Below are positions 43,801 through 52,711 of a DNA stretch of 64,000 nucleotides, piece after piece; the stretch's first letter is position 1; each line of letters opens with the position of its first letter. Source of the DNA: DATFQE01 sp963739085 (GTDB lineage: Bacteria; Actinomycetota; Thermoleophilia; Gaiellales; Gaiellaceae). Position numbers and translations under genes: made by a program. The notes below the pieces were generated by a model. The model made no database searches. It had not been told where the DNA came from and saw only the letters and a list, made by a program, of their open reading frames with translations. The stretch is taken from NCBI GenBank assembly GCA_963739085.1, contig CAVTZA010000020.1, positions 62,001 through 126,000 of the forward strand, given 5' to 3'.

Positions 43801-44925
43801 ATGGTCGTGGCACCGACGCAGGACGCCCTCTACGACGAGATCGACCTCGAGCTCTCCTGGTCGGAGCGGGAGCTGCCCGAGCGCGAGCGGACGAAGCACG
43901 TCCACCGGCTCCATCCCTATCTCGGCAAGTTCATCCCGCAGCTGGTCGAGGCGCTGCTCGCGCGGCACTTCCCGGCAGGAGGACGCGTGCTCGATCCCTT
44001 TGCCGGCTCGGGGACGACGCTCGTCCAGGCGCTCGAGAGCGGCCTGGACGCCGCGGGAGCGGACGTGGCCGCCTTCAACTGCCTGCTCATGCGCGTCAAG
44101 ACGCGCAGCTACAACCTGTTCGTTCTCGAGCGCGAGGTGCGCGATGCGCTCGCGCGGTTCGAGGCGGGGGAGGGGCTCCCCGGCGAGGCTCCGGACTACG
44201 CGGTCGAGTGGTTCGCGCCGCAGGCCCTGGGGGAGCTGCTGCGCTTCCGCTCGCTCGCGGACGACTACGAGCACGCGGACGTCCTGCGCGTCGTGCTCGC
44301 TCGGGCCGCCCGGTCGGCGCGCCTCACCCCGCACTTCGACCTGGACTTCCCCCGCGCACCCCAGCGCGACGAGTACTGGTGCCACAAGCACCGCCGCGTC
44401 TGCCGTCCGGTCGACCGCGCCGCGCATTTCGTCCGTCGCTACGGCCTCGACACGGTCAAGCGGATCAAGGAGTTCGCGCGGGTGCGTGCGCGTGGGCGCG
44501 AGGCCGAGGTGCTCCACGGTGACTCGCGAGAGCTCGCGTTCGGCGGCCCCTTCGACGGCGTGGTCACCTCGCCGCCCTATCCCGGGCTGATCGACTACCA
44601 CGGTCAGCACCGGTACGCCTACGAGCTGCTCGGGCTGGACGAGCTGCGCGAGCTCGAGCTCGGGAGCGCGGGCCGCGGGACGAGCGCGGCTGCGCTGGCC
44701 GCGTACTCCGAGGGGATCGCGGCGACATTCGCCAATGCAGCGGGATCGCTCCGGCCGGGCGCGCCGGTCGTAATCGTCATCAACGACCGGCGCGACCTCT
44801 ATCCCCCGATCCTCGAGCGCGCCGGGCTCCGGCTCGAGGGCCGGTACCGCCGTCACGTGAACCGGCGCACGGGCCGTCGCGCGGGGGAGTTCTTCGAGGA
44901 CGTGCTGGTCGCTCGACCGGTCTAG
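43801..44925 (+). CDS. Orphan SAM-dependent DNA methyltransferase
   Basis: 374 aa from ATG. SAM-binding motif I VLDPFAGSGTTLVQALESG and catalytic motif IV VTSPPYPGLIDYHGQHRY (SPPY rather than DPPY, favouring N4-cytosine but not excluding N6-adenine). Between them is a long region (about residues 100-250) that would be the target-recognition domain. No restriction endonuclease, specificity subunit or phage gene is adjacent. It lies between yraN and comM, which are usually neighbours, so it has been inserted into the competence cluster. Its stop codon is the outer TAG of repeat A copy 5. Confidence 0.85.
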   Translation: MVVAPTQDALYDEIDLELSWSERELPERERTKHVHRLHPYLGKFIPQLVEALLARHFPAGGRVLDPFAGSGTTLVQALESGLDAAGADVAAFNCLLMRVKTRSYNLFVLEREVRDALARFEAGEGLPGEAPDYAVEWFAPQALGELLRFRSLADDYEHADVLRVVLARAARSARLTPHFDLDFPRAPQRDEYWCHKHRRVCRPVDRAAHFVRRYGLDTVKRIKEFARVRARGREAEVLHGDSRELAFGGPFDGVVTSPPYPGLIDYHGQHRYAYELLGLDELRELELGSAGRGTSAAALAAYSEGIAATFANAAGSLRPGAPVVIVINDRRDLYPPILERAGLRLEGRYRRHVNRRTGRRAGEFFEDVLVARPV

Positions 44926-45096
44926 GAGGGTCTGGCGGAATATCGCTCGTTGCCGGGGTGCGATGGTCGTTCCGAGGCAAGGACGCAGGGAGTGTTCGTG
45001 TAGCTGGGACGCGTAGCGTGGGCGCGACCGAGGACGCCGCCTCGGGGCGAGCAGCGCGGCCCGGCGGCACAGCCGTTATTTCGCCAGACCCTCCTA
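44923..45096 (+). repeat. Dispersed element, repeat A copy 5 (most intact)
   Basis: 174 bp with clean terminal inverted repeats: TAGGAGGGTCTGGCGGAATA at the left and its near-perfect complement TATTTCGCCAGACCCTCCTA at the right. The outer TAG is the stop codon of the methyltransferase on the left and, on the other strand, of the aminopeptidase on the right. The core GGGGTGCGATGGTCGTTCCG and CCGAGG-acgccg-CCTCGG hairpin are present. Confidence 0.92.
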
Positions 45097-46305
45097 CGCC
45101 AGCTGCCAGACGTTCTCGCGCAGGAGCGGGATAACCGCGCCGTCCTTGCGGATGCCGTCGACGTCGACCTCGGCGCCGCCGATCATGAAGTCCGTATGGA
45201 TGTTCGACTGGTTGATGCCCACCGCGAGCTGCTCCTCCGCAGGGAGCGCCAAGGCGTCGTCGGTGACCGCGCCCGCCGAGTGGCCGTACGCGATGTGGCA
45301 AGCAGCGTTCTCGTCGAACAGCGTGTTGAAGAACGTCAGGCCCGTCCGGGCCACACGTGACTCCTGATCCACGAGCGCGAGCTCTCCGAGACGCGCTGCG
45401 CCCTCGTCGATCGCCACCTGCTGGCGAACGACCTCTGCGCCCTTGTCGGCGTTGACCTCGACGATCGCGCCGTCGCGAAACCGCACCTCGAGACCCTCGA
45501 CCACGAGGCCGTTGAGCGGCAGTGGCTTCGTCGACCGCACGACGCCCTCGGTGCGGGCGCGGTCCGGGGTCACGAAGACTTCCTCGGTGGGCATGTTCGC
45601 GACGAAGGCGCGCTCGGCGATGTAGTTCCTGCCGCTGCGCCAGTGCGACTGCGGCAGCAATCCGACGTTGAGGTCGGTCCCGCCGCCGTGCAGGCGCACC
45701 GAGTCGAGACGGAGCTCGTTGAGCGCGCTCGCACGCGACTCCAGGCGTTCGACATGGTCGAGCCAGGCGGCCGTAGGATCGTCTTCGTCCAGGCGTACGG
45801 TGGTCGAGATCGCCTGCCAGAGGCGGTCCACGTCTGGTGTCCCGAGAGCCCGCTCGGCCCACCCCGCGGTCGGGTAGCTCGCGATCGTCCAGCGGACCCG
45901 ATCGCCGAGCGCGACGCGGATCCGTTCCGCCGTCAGGTCCTGCGCTCGTGGGATGGCGACGCGCTTGGGATCGAGGTCGTCGAAGAGGCGAGGAGCCGGG
46001 TCGCCGCTGAACGAGACCAGCGCGGCTCCGCGGTCCTCGATCGCCCTTGCACGGTCGATGAGCCAGGGCGCGCCCCGCTGAATCTCCTCCACCGGGGCAT
46101 GCTCGACCATCGCGGCGTCCACGAACTTGTCCACGTAGGCGACGTCCACGCGGCGGGCGCCCGCCCGGTAACCGGCGCGCGCCACGGCGCGGGCAAGCGG
46201 AGCGTGCTCGACGAAGCAGTCGATGAAGAGCTCTTGCCCTTCCTCGAGGTTCACGCCGACGCTCACGAGGAGCTCCGCGTAGCGATCGAGATCTGCGGGG
46301 GTCAT
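45094..46305 (-). CDS. M29 family aminopeptidase (AmpS/PepS-like)
   Basis: 403 aa. Typical M29 stretches: YAELLVSVGVNLEEGQELFI near the N-terminus, LHGGGTDLNVGLLPQSHW, NMPTEEVFVTPDRA, and the metal-site region CHIAYGHSAGAVTD with QSNIHTDFMIGGAEVDVDG near the C-terminus, containing the His/Glu/Asp ligands. It is a cytoplasmic metallo-aminopeptidase. Its stop lies in repeat A copy 5. The start is followed upstream by the 465-bp intergenic region holding the long hairpin. Confidence 0.93.
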   Translation of the reverse strand: MTPADLDRYAELLVSVGVNLEEGQELFIDCFVEHAPLARAVARAGYRAGARRVDVAYVDKFVDAAMVEHAPVEEIQRGAPWLIDRARAIEDRGAALVSFSGDPAPRLFDDLDPKRVAIPRAQDLTAERIRVALGDRVRWTIASYPTAGWAERALGTPDVDRLWQAISTTVRLDEDDPTAAWLDHVERLESRASALNELRLDSVRLHGGGTDLNVGLLPQSHWRSGRNYIAERAFVANMPTEEVFVTPDRARTEGVVRSTKPLPLNGLVVEGLEVRFRDGAIVEVNADKGAEVVRQQVAIDEGAARLGELALVDQESRVARTGLTFFNTLFDENAACHIAYGHSAGAVTDDALALPAEEQLAVGINQSNIHTDFMIGGAEVDVDGIRKDGAVIPLLRENVWQLA

Positions 46306-46770
46306 ATAGATACGTCTATCAGAGTTAGCCTAGATGGTCGAGAGCGAGGTAGCCCGCGTCGGCGTCCGCCGTCCGGCGCTCCGCAGGCCAGCGAGCGTAA
46401 CGACTACGGGCTCGGTGAGCGTCGGATCCTCCGGATTGGACTCGCTTTCGACACGAATGCGGCGCGAAGACGTGCCTGATCCGGTTCGAGTAGCCCTCTC
46501 GGAGCATCGTTCTGGCCGCCTCGACCCGAGCCGCATAGCCGGTCTGCTCGAAAAGCGAAAAGGAGCCCCCGCCACGACGCGACGCACCAAGGGGCGCGCT
46601 CGCCGCTATGCGTCGTGGCGAAGGCTCCTGGCGACGAGTATGAACCCTCGGCGGGAAAAACGGAAGTGGCCTTCGGGCGCCGGTCTCGGTGGCGTCTGTG
46701 GACGACGTGTGACGGAGTCGGCATGAAGCCGTGAGTGTGTCGTGCGCCGCCCGCGTCTAGCGTCGGCCGA
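46306..46770. other. 465-bp intergenic region
   Basis: Between the divergent aminopeptidase and comM genes. No open frame here has a convincing start, ribosome binding site or recognisable protein. The one clear structure is the stem-loop at 46561-46629, listed separately. It may also hold the promoters of both flanking genes; no confident -35/-10 pair was found. Confidence 0.5.
46561..46629 (+). ncRNA. Long hairpin, candidate structured RNA
   Basis: Outer arms AGGAGCC (46561-46567) / GGCTCCT (46623-46629); a 3x3 internal loop (ccc / gaa); inner arms GCCACGACGC (46571-46580) / GCGTCGTGGC (46610-46619), 10 perfect base pairs. The 29-base apical part folds again (GGCG-cgct-CGCC). That gives 17 paired positions per side, far above chance for the gap. 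The strand is arbitrary. No known RNA family was recognised. Confidence 0.45.
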
Positions 46771-48237
46771 GTGCTCGCACGAACCGTCACGCATGCGCTC
46801 GTCGGGCTCGACGCTCGTCGCGTCGAGGTCGAGGCCCACCTTCAGGGCGGCGTTCCCGGGTTCGCCATCGTCGGCCTGGCCGACCGCGCCTGCCAGGAGG
46901 CGAAGGAGCGGGTCAAGAGCGGAATCATCTCGGCCGAGCTGGATTGGCCGGGCGGCCGCCGCCGGATCACGGTGAACCTCGCGCCGGCTGCTCTGAAGAA
47001 GGAAGGGTCGGGCTTCGACCTCCCGATCGCGCTCGCGGTGCTCGCCGCCTCGCACCAGATCCCGATCACGAGGCTCGAGGAGCACGCGTCCGTGGGCGAG
47101 CTCGCGCTCGACGGCCGCATCCGTCCCGTGGGCGGAGTGCTCGTGGCGGCCGAAGGCGCCAGGCGGGCCGGGCTCGACCGGATCCTCTGTGCAGCCGAGA
47201 CGGCGCCCGAGGCCGCCTTGGCCGGCATCGACCCGGTTCCGGTTCGCCACCTCGCCGATGCCGTCGCCTACCTCCGCGGCGAGCTCGACCCGCCGAGCGT
47301 CGTCATCCCCAACGGCCGGCCTCCGCCACCACAGCTCGACCTCGCCGATGTCCGCGGCCAGGAGCGCGCTCGACGCGCCCTCGAGCTCGCTGCGGCCGGC
47401 GCCCACAACCTCCTGCTCGCGGGGCCGCCTGGTACCGGCAAGACGATGCTCGCTCGCCGGCTCCCGGCCATCCTGCCGCCGCTCACCGACGAGGAAATCC
47501 TCGAGGTCACCCGCATCCACTCCGTCGCCGGCCTTCTGCCGCCCGAGCATCCGCTCGTCACGGTCCGCCCGTTTCGCTCGCCGCACCACAGCGCCTCGAC
47601 CGCCGCGATCGTGGGCGGAGGCTCGCGGCCGCGCCCCGGCGAGGCGACCCTGGCCCATCGGGGCGTGCTGTTTCTCGACGAGCTGGTCGAGTTCATGCGG
47701 CCCGCGCTCGAGGCTCTTCGCCAGCCGCTGGAGGACGGCGTCGTCAGCGTCGCCCGGGCGGAGGGGCGTGCGCAGTTCCCCGCGCGGTTCCAGCTGGTCG
47801 CGACGATGAACCTCTGTCCCTGCGGCGCGCGAGGGGATCCCGCGGCCGAGTGCTCGTGCTCGCCGCAGCGGCTCGCCTCGTTCCGCGACAAGCTGTCGCG
47901 GGCGCTCCTCGACCGGTTCGACCTCGTCGTCGCGGTGCCGCGTGCACGCGCCGCCGAGCTGGCCGGCGAGCCGGGGGAGGCGTCGGCGGCGGTCCAGGAG
48001 CGTGTCGTGTCGGCTCGCTCCCGCCTCGACGGCTCCGCACGGATCCCTCGCGCGGCCGAGGCGTCGGAGTTGCTCGACCGCGCGGTCGAACGACTGCCGC
48101 TATCCGGCCGCGGCCGTGCTCGCGTCGCGCGCGTTGCGCGAACGGTGGCCGCTCTGGCGGGCGCGGACGCCGTCGGAACGGATCACATGGCGGAGGCGCT
48201 CGCGTATCGAGCGCCGCGGGAGCTCTCCGCGGCATGA
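46771..48237 (+). CDS. comM: YifB/ComM-type Mg-chelatase-like AAA ATPase
   Basis: 488 aa from GTG. N-terminal ARTVTHALVGLDARRVEVEA (Lon-like/ChlI N-domain), Walker A LLAGPPGTGKTMLARRLPAI, Walker B GVLFLDELVEFMRPALEALR, and the zinc Cys cluster NLCPCGARGDPAAECSC. ComM promotes branch migration during natural transformation and recombination. It is directly followed by dprA with an ATGA overlap, the usual comM-dprA pair. Confidence 0.95.
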   Translation: MLARTVTHALVGLDARRVEVEAHLQGGVPGFAIVGLADRACQEAKERVKSGIISAELDWPGGRRRITVNLAPAALKKEGSGFDLPIALAVLAASHQIPITRLEEHASVGELALDGRIRPVGGVLVAAEGARRAGLDRILCAAETAPEAALAGIDPVPVRHLADAVAYLRGELDPPSVVIPNGRPPPPQLDLADVRGQERARRALELAAAGAHNLLLAGPPGTGKTMLARRLPAILPPLTDEEILEVTRIHSVAGLLPPEHPLVTVRPFRSPHHSASTAAIVGGGSRPRPGEATLAHRGVLFLDELVEFMRPALEALRQPLEDGVVSVARAEGRAQFPARFQLVATMNLCPCGARGDPAAECSCSPQRLASFRDKLSRALLDRFDLVVAVPRARAAELAGEPGEASAAVQERVVSARSRLDGSARIPRAAEASELLDRAVERLPLSGRGRARVARVARTVAALAGADAVGTDHMAEALAYRAPRELSAA

Positions 48238-49220
48238 GCGACCTGGCCCTCGCCGCCTTCGCGGCCGAGTCCGGGGCGCATCTCGTGCGGCCGCCACGCT
48301 CGGATGCGGCCTGGCACGCGTTCCGGCGACGGTTCGACGAGGCCTCGTTCCGGGTCGGCCTCCGCGATCGCGGCTTCCGGTGGGTCGGCCGGTCCGAGCC
48401 GGCGTTCCCGGCACTCCTGGCGGCGATCCACGACCCGCCGGCGGGGCTGTTCCTGCGCGGCGGCGGCGACACCACGCTTCTGTCGCGTCCCGCCGTCGCC
48501 GTCGTCGGCGCCCGCTCGTGCTCTCCCTACGGCTCCCAGGTGGCGAGGGCGTGCGCGCGCGAGCTCGCGGGCGCCGGGCTCGTGGTCGTCAGCGGGCTCG
48601 CCCGGGGCGTGGACGGCGAGGCTCATCGGGGAGCCCTCGAAGCAGGCGGCGTCACCGTGGCGGTGCTCGGTTGCGGTGTCGATCGCGACTATCCGGCATC
48701 GCATCGCGAGCTGGCTGCCCGAGTCTGCGAGACGGGCCTGGTCGTCTCGGAGTACGCCCCGGGGGTCGAGCCGGCTCCGTGGCGGTTCCCTGCTCGGAAC
48801 AGGATCATCGCGGGCCTCTCACGGGCGGTGGTCGTCGTGGAGGCTCGGGAGCGAAGCGGCGCGTTGATCAGCGCCGACTTCGCGCTCGAGCAGGGGCGCG
48901 AGGTCTTCGCCGTTCCCGGCGAGATCACGTCCTCCCTCTCGGCCGGGACGAACGCGTTGCTCGGGCTGGGCGCGGTGCCGTACACGTCTCCGCAGGACGT
49001 TCTCGACGCGCTCGGGATCGAACGGGCGCCGCCTTCGATACCTGAGCTGAGCGTCGACGCCCGACGCGCCCTCGACGCGCTGCGCGACTTCGCAGCCGGG
49101 CCGGACGAGCTGCAGCGCTCGACGGGTCTCGAGGCCGGCGTCCTCTCCGCGGCTCTGACCGAGCTCGAGCTCGCGGGCCTGGCAACCCAGGAAGGAGGTG
49201 TCTACCGTGCTGCGGGCTAG
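48234..49220 (+). CDS. dprA: DNA-processing protein DprA
   Basis: 328 aa from ATG. Rossmann-like DprA domain: PAVAVVGARSCSPYGSQVAR, VSGLARGVDGEAHRGALE, AVLGCGVDRDYPASHR, and RFPARNRIIAGLSRAVVVVE. A C-terminal winged-helix-like region follows (AAGPDELQRSTGLEAGVLS). DprA loads RecA on incoming single-stranded DNA. Translationally coupled to comM. Confidence 0.95.
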   Translation: MSDLALAAFAAESGAHLVRPPRSDAAWHAFRRRFDEASFRVGLRDRGFRWVGRSEPAFPALLAAIHDPPAGLFLRGGGDTTLLSRPAVAVVGARSCSPYGSQVARACARELAGAGLVVVSGLARGVDGEAHRGALEAGGVTVAVLGCGVDRDYPASHRELAARVCETGLVVSEYAPGVEPAPWRFPARNRIIAGLSRAVVVVEARERSGALISADFALEQGREVFAVPGEITSSLSAGTNALLGLGAVPYTSPQDVLDALGIERAPPSIPELSVDARRALDALRDFAAGPDELQRSTGLEAGVLSAALTELELAGLATQEGGVYRAAG

Positions 49221-49229
49221 AGTCGCCGC

Positions 49230-50381
49230 GTGGCGTGGTCCTACTGGCTCGAGGATCCGGTCGAGCCGCTCCCGCGGCCCGCCTGGCAGGGCCGTGCTGA
49301 CGTCATCATCATCGGCGGCGGTGTAACGGGCTGCTCCTGCGCGCTCACGTTGGCCGAGGCAGGCGTGCGCGTTCGTCTCTGCGAGGCTCGGGAGCTCGCG
49401 TCCGGCGCCAGCGGCCGCAACGGAGGCTTCGCCCTGCGGGGAGGCGCAATGGCCTACGACGTGGCCCGCGAGCAGCTGGGCTCGAAGGCGGCGGCCGCGT
49501 TCTGGCGGCTCACCGAGCGGTACGTCGAGCGTCTCGCCGGGCTGGCGGGAGACGCGTTCCGCGCGGTCGGCAGCATGCGGCTCGCCGCGGACGCGGGCGA
49601 GCGTGCAGCGCTCGTCGCCGAGCGTGACGCGCTGCTGGCGGACGGCTTCGCGGTCGAGTGGATCGACGAGCCGTCCGGCCCGCTCGCGCATCGCTACCAC
49701 GGCGCCATCCTCAATCCGTGCGACGGAGCGCTGCAGCCCGCCCGCTGGGTCCGGCGGCTGGGACGACTTGCCGCGCAGGCGGGTGCCGACGTGCGCGAGC
49801 ACGCGCCGGTCGAGTCGCTCGAGTCGGTCGAGGCCGACCAGGTCGTGCTCGCGACCGACGGCAGCGGCCGCGGCCTCCTGCCCGAGCTCGATCGGGTGGT
49901 CACACCAACGCGCGGCCAGGTCGTGTTGACCAAGCCGCTCGGCGAGCTGCTCTACGACCGGCCGCACTACGCCCGCTACGGCTACGACTACTGGCACCAG
50001 ACGCCGGACCATCGACTCGTGGTCGGCGGCCGCCGGGACGCGATGCTCCAGCTCGAGTACACCGACGAGGACGCCACGACCGAGCCGATCCAGCGCGAGC
50101 TCGACGGCTTCGCGGCGCAGCTGGCCGGCGGCCCGGTCGAGGTGACGCACCGCTGGGCGGGGATCTGGGGCACGACCGCCGACGCGCTGCCGCTTGTAGG
50201 GCCCGTCCCTGGACACGATGGGGTGTGGGCCGCGCTCGGCTACACGGGCCACGGCAACGTGCTGGGGCTCGCCGCCGGCGACCTCGTCGCGCGCGCGATC
50301 CTCGGCGACCGTGCGCCCGAGCTCGACCTGCTCGACCCGGCCCGGATGCTCGTCGCGGGAACGAGCGGCGACCGGCGTTAG
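49230..50381 (+). CDS. FAD-dependent amino-acid-type oxidoreductase (DAO family)
   Basis: 383 aa from GTG. N-terminal Rossmann motif ADVIIIGGGVTGCSCALTLA and LASGASGRNGGFALRGGAMA (the conserved GRNGG of the gamma-glutamylputrescine/sarcosine oxidase group). C-terminal FAD/substrate region HRWAGIWGTTADALPLVGPV and ALGYTGHGNVLGLAAGD. It oxidises a secondary or primary amine, perhaps an amino acid. It converges with the ornithine cyclodeaminase-like gene, with no gap between stops. Confidence 0.88.
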   Translation: MAWSYWLEDPVEPLPRPAWQGRADVIIIGGGVTGCSCALTLAEAGVRVRLCEARELASGASGRNGGFALRGGAMAYDVAREQLGSKAAAAFWRLTERYVERLAGLAGDAFRAVGSMRLAADAGERAALVAERDALLADGFAVEWIDEPSGPLAHRYHGAILNPCDGALQPARWVRRLGRLAAQAGADVREHAPVESLESVEADQVVLATDGSGRGLLPELDRVVTPTRGQVVLTKPLGELLYDRPHYARYGYDYWHQTPDHRLVVGGRRDAMLQLEYTDEDATTEPIQRELDGFAAQLAGGPVEVTHRWAGIWGTTADALPLVGPVPGHDGVWAALGYTGHGNVLGLAAGDLVARAILGDRAPELDLLDPARMLVAGTSGDRR

Positions 50382-51323
50382 CTAGAGCGGAAGCGTTGGC
50401 AGCTCGAGCTCGTCGGCCCGCTCGAGCGCGGCGAGGGCGATCGCGAGGTCCTGGATCGCGAGGCCGGTCGAGTCGAACGCCGTGATCTCGTCCACGCCCT
50501 CCCGGCCCGCCGCGGTGCCGGCGAGGACGTCGCCAAGCTCGGCCACGTCCTCTCGCGACAGCGCGCCGGCCTCGACTGCGTGGACGAGCTCGCCGTTGTG
50601 GCTGGCCTGCTCCCAGTCGTCGGCGAAGACCCGCGACCGCACGAGCTCCTCGACCGCGATCTCGGCCTTGCCCGGCCCGTCCGCGCCCATGAGGCTGACG
50701 TGCTGCCCCGGCCGCATCGAGCCCGGGCCGTAGACGACCTCGTGGCCGGGGGTCACCGTCGCGACGAGGTCGGCGGCGAGCGCCTCCTCGCGGCTCCCGG
50801 CGACCGATGCTCCCACCTCCCCGGCGGTCGCCTGCGCGCGCTCGCCGTCGACGTCCCAGACCAGGGTCTCGTGCCCGCGCGTCACGAAGGTTCGCGCGGT
50901 GGCGCGGCCGTTCACGCCGGCGCCGATCACGGCGGCGGTCCGCGCGTCCGGACGGCCAAGCGTCTCGGCGGCGAGCACCGCCGCCGCCCCGGTTCGCAGC
51001 GCGGTCACGGCGCCGGCGTCCAACGCGGCACGGAGCATCCCGTTCGAGGCATCCGAGAGCAGGACGACGCCCGTGACCGTCGGGAGCCCGATCGAAGGGT
51101 TGCCCGGGAAAGAAGTCACCCATTTGAGCAGGGCGTGCCCCGCCCCGAGCGCCGGCATCGCCCGGAAGTCACCCGCCGGATACGCCGGCACGTAGACCTT
51201 CGGCGGCATCGTCCATTCGCCGCGCGCGTACGCGATGAAAGCATCGCGTACCGCCTCGACCGCCGCCTCGGGCGACACCGCCGCCTCGACGTGGCGGGCG
51301 GTGAAGAAGGGCACCGAGCCCAC
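50382..51323 (-). CDS. Ornithine cyclodeaminase / mu-crystallin family dehydrogenase
   Basis: 313 aa. Substrate-side segment MPALGAGHALLKWVTSFPGN, then the NAD-binding motif AAVIGAGVNGRATARTFVTR and DLVATVTPGHEVVYGPGSMR. The family includes ornithine cyclodeaminase, alanine dehydrogenase of archaeal type and ketimine reductase; which one cannot be told here. It overlaps the pntB stop by one base (TAGTG), so it is the last gene of the pnt operon on the minus strand. Confidence 0.85.
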   Translation of the reverse strand: MGSVPFFTARHVEAAVSPEAAVEAVRDAFIAYARGEWTMPPKVYVPAYPAGDFRAMPALGAGHALLKWVTSFPGNPSIGLPTVTGVVLLSDASNGMLRAALDAGAVTALRTGAAAVLAAETLGRPDARTAAVIGAGVNGRATARTFVTRGHETLVWDVDGERAQATAGEVGASVAGSREEALAADLVATVTPGHEVVYGPGSMRPGQHVSLMGADGPGKAEIAVEELVRSRVFADDWEQASHNGELVHAVEAGALSREDVAELGDVLAGTAAGREGVDEITAFDSTGLAIQDLAIALAALERADELELPTLPL

Positions 51324-52711
51324 TAGACGTCCTTGATGGACGCGATGAGCCCCTCGAGCGCCCGCTTGGCGTCGGCGAAGAGCATCGCCGTCTTCTCGTC
51401 GTAGAACAGCGGGTTGTCGATGCCGGCGAAGCCCGGGCTCATCGACCGCTTGACGACGACGACGCTCGCCGCCTTGTCCACCTCGATGATCGGCATGCCG
51501 TAAATCGGGCTCCCCGGATCGCTCCGCGCCGCGGGATTGACCACGTCGTTCGCCCCGAGGATCACCGCGACGTCCGTCTGCGGCAGCTCTGGATTGATCC
51601 GCTCCATCTCGTAGAGCTGGTCGTACGGCACGTTCGCCTCAGCGAGGAGGACGTTCATGTGACCCGGCATGCGACCGGCGACGGGATGGATCCCGTACTT
51701 CACGTCGACGCCGCGCTCCTCCAGCAGCTCGGCCAGCGCGCGAACGTCGTGCTGCGCCTGCGCGACGGCGAGCCCGTAGCCCGGCACGAAGACGACGCGG
51801 CGTGCGTAGGCGAGCATCACGGCCACGTCCTCGGCCGTCGTCGAGCGCACGGAGCGGCCGTCCGCCGCGTCCGCCGCCGGCCCGGCGACGACCTGGCCGA
51901 AGGCGCCGAAGAGCACGTTCGTGATCGAGCGGTTCATCGCCCGCCCCATCAGGAGCGTCAGCAGCGTTCCCGATGCGCCCACGAGCATCCCGCCGACGAT
52001 CAGCACGTTGAGGTGCAGGACGAAGCCGGTCGCCGCCGCCGCGAGGCCGGTGAAGGCGTTCAGGAGCGAGATCACGACGGGCATGTCCGCGCCGCCGATG
52101 GGGAGCACGAAGAGGACACCGAAGAGGAGTGCGCCGACCAGGACGAGCGCGAGCAGCCACTGCTCCTGCGGCCCGAACAGGATCGCGAGCCCGAGCACGA
52201 CGGCGAGGCCTAGCAGCAGCGAGTTGCCGACCTTCTGACCGGGGTAGACGATCGGCCGGCCGCTGACGAGATCCTGGAGCTTCGCGAAGGCGACCATGCT
52301 GCCCGCGAACGAGACAGAGCCGATCAGCGCCGAGAGCAGGATCGCGACCGTTTCGTCACCGCCGATCCGGCCGGGGTCGGGCGCGAGGTTGTGGAACTCC
52401 GAGAGCGCGATCAGTGCCGCCGCGCCGCCGCCGACGCCGTTGAACAGCGCCACCATCTGCGGCATCGCCGTCATCTTCACCCGGCGTGCGCCGACGGCTC
52501 CCACGACAGCGCCGATCACCATCGCGATCGCCATCAGCCCGTAGCCCTCCAGCCCCTCCCTGGCGAGCGTCACGACGATCGCGAGCGCCATGCCGCCCGC
52601 ACCGAGCCAGTTCCCGAGTCGCGCCCGCCGCGGAGAGGAGAGGAACTTCAGCGCGAGGATGAACGTCACGATCGTGACGAGGTAGAGGAGGTTACTGACG
52701 TTCTCGCCCAT
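51323..52711 (-). CDS. pntB: NAD(P) transhydrogenase beta subunit PntB
   Basis: 462 aa. About nine hydrophobic helices in the N-terminal ~280 residues (e.g. MALAIVVTLAREGLEGYGLM; VGNSLLLGLAVVLGLAILF), then the cytoplasmic NADP domain with VVFVPGYGLAVAQAQHDVRA, GRMPGHMNVLLAEANVPYDQ and SMSPGFAGIDNPLFYDEKTA. With the alpha subunits it couples hydride transfer between NADH and NADP+ to proton flow. Start ATG at 52711. Confidence 0.95.
   Translation of the reverse strand: MGENVSNLLYLVTIVTFILALKFLSSPRRARLGNWLGAGGMALAIVVTLAREGLEGYGLMAIAMVIGAVVGAVGARRVKMTAMPQMVALFNGVGGGAAALIALSEFHNLAPDPGRIGGDETVAILLSALIGSVSFAGSMVAFAKLQDLVSGRPIVYPGQKVGNSLLLGLAVVLGLAILFGPQEQWLLALVLVGALLFGVLFVLPIGGADMPVVISLLNAFTGLAAAATGFVLHLNVLIVGGMLVGASGTLLTLLMGRAMNRSITNVLFGAFGQVVAGPAADAADGRSVRSTTAEDVAVMLAYARRVVFVPGYGLAVAQAQHDVRALAELLEERGVDVKYGIHPVAGRMPGHMNVLLAEANVPYDQLYEMERINPELPQTDVAVILGANDVVNPAARSDPGSPIYGMPIIEVDKAASVVVVKRSMSPGFAGIDNPLFYDEKTAMLFADAKRALEGLIASIKDV

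Noticed and set aside
46470..46510. tRNA-like GGTTCGAGT sequence
   Set aside because: The flanking bases do not form a T-stem and no acceptor or anticodon stem can be drawn.
46334..46726. Open frames on both strands of the 465-bp intergenic region
   Set aside because: No start signals or recognisable protein; both cross the strong hairpin.
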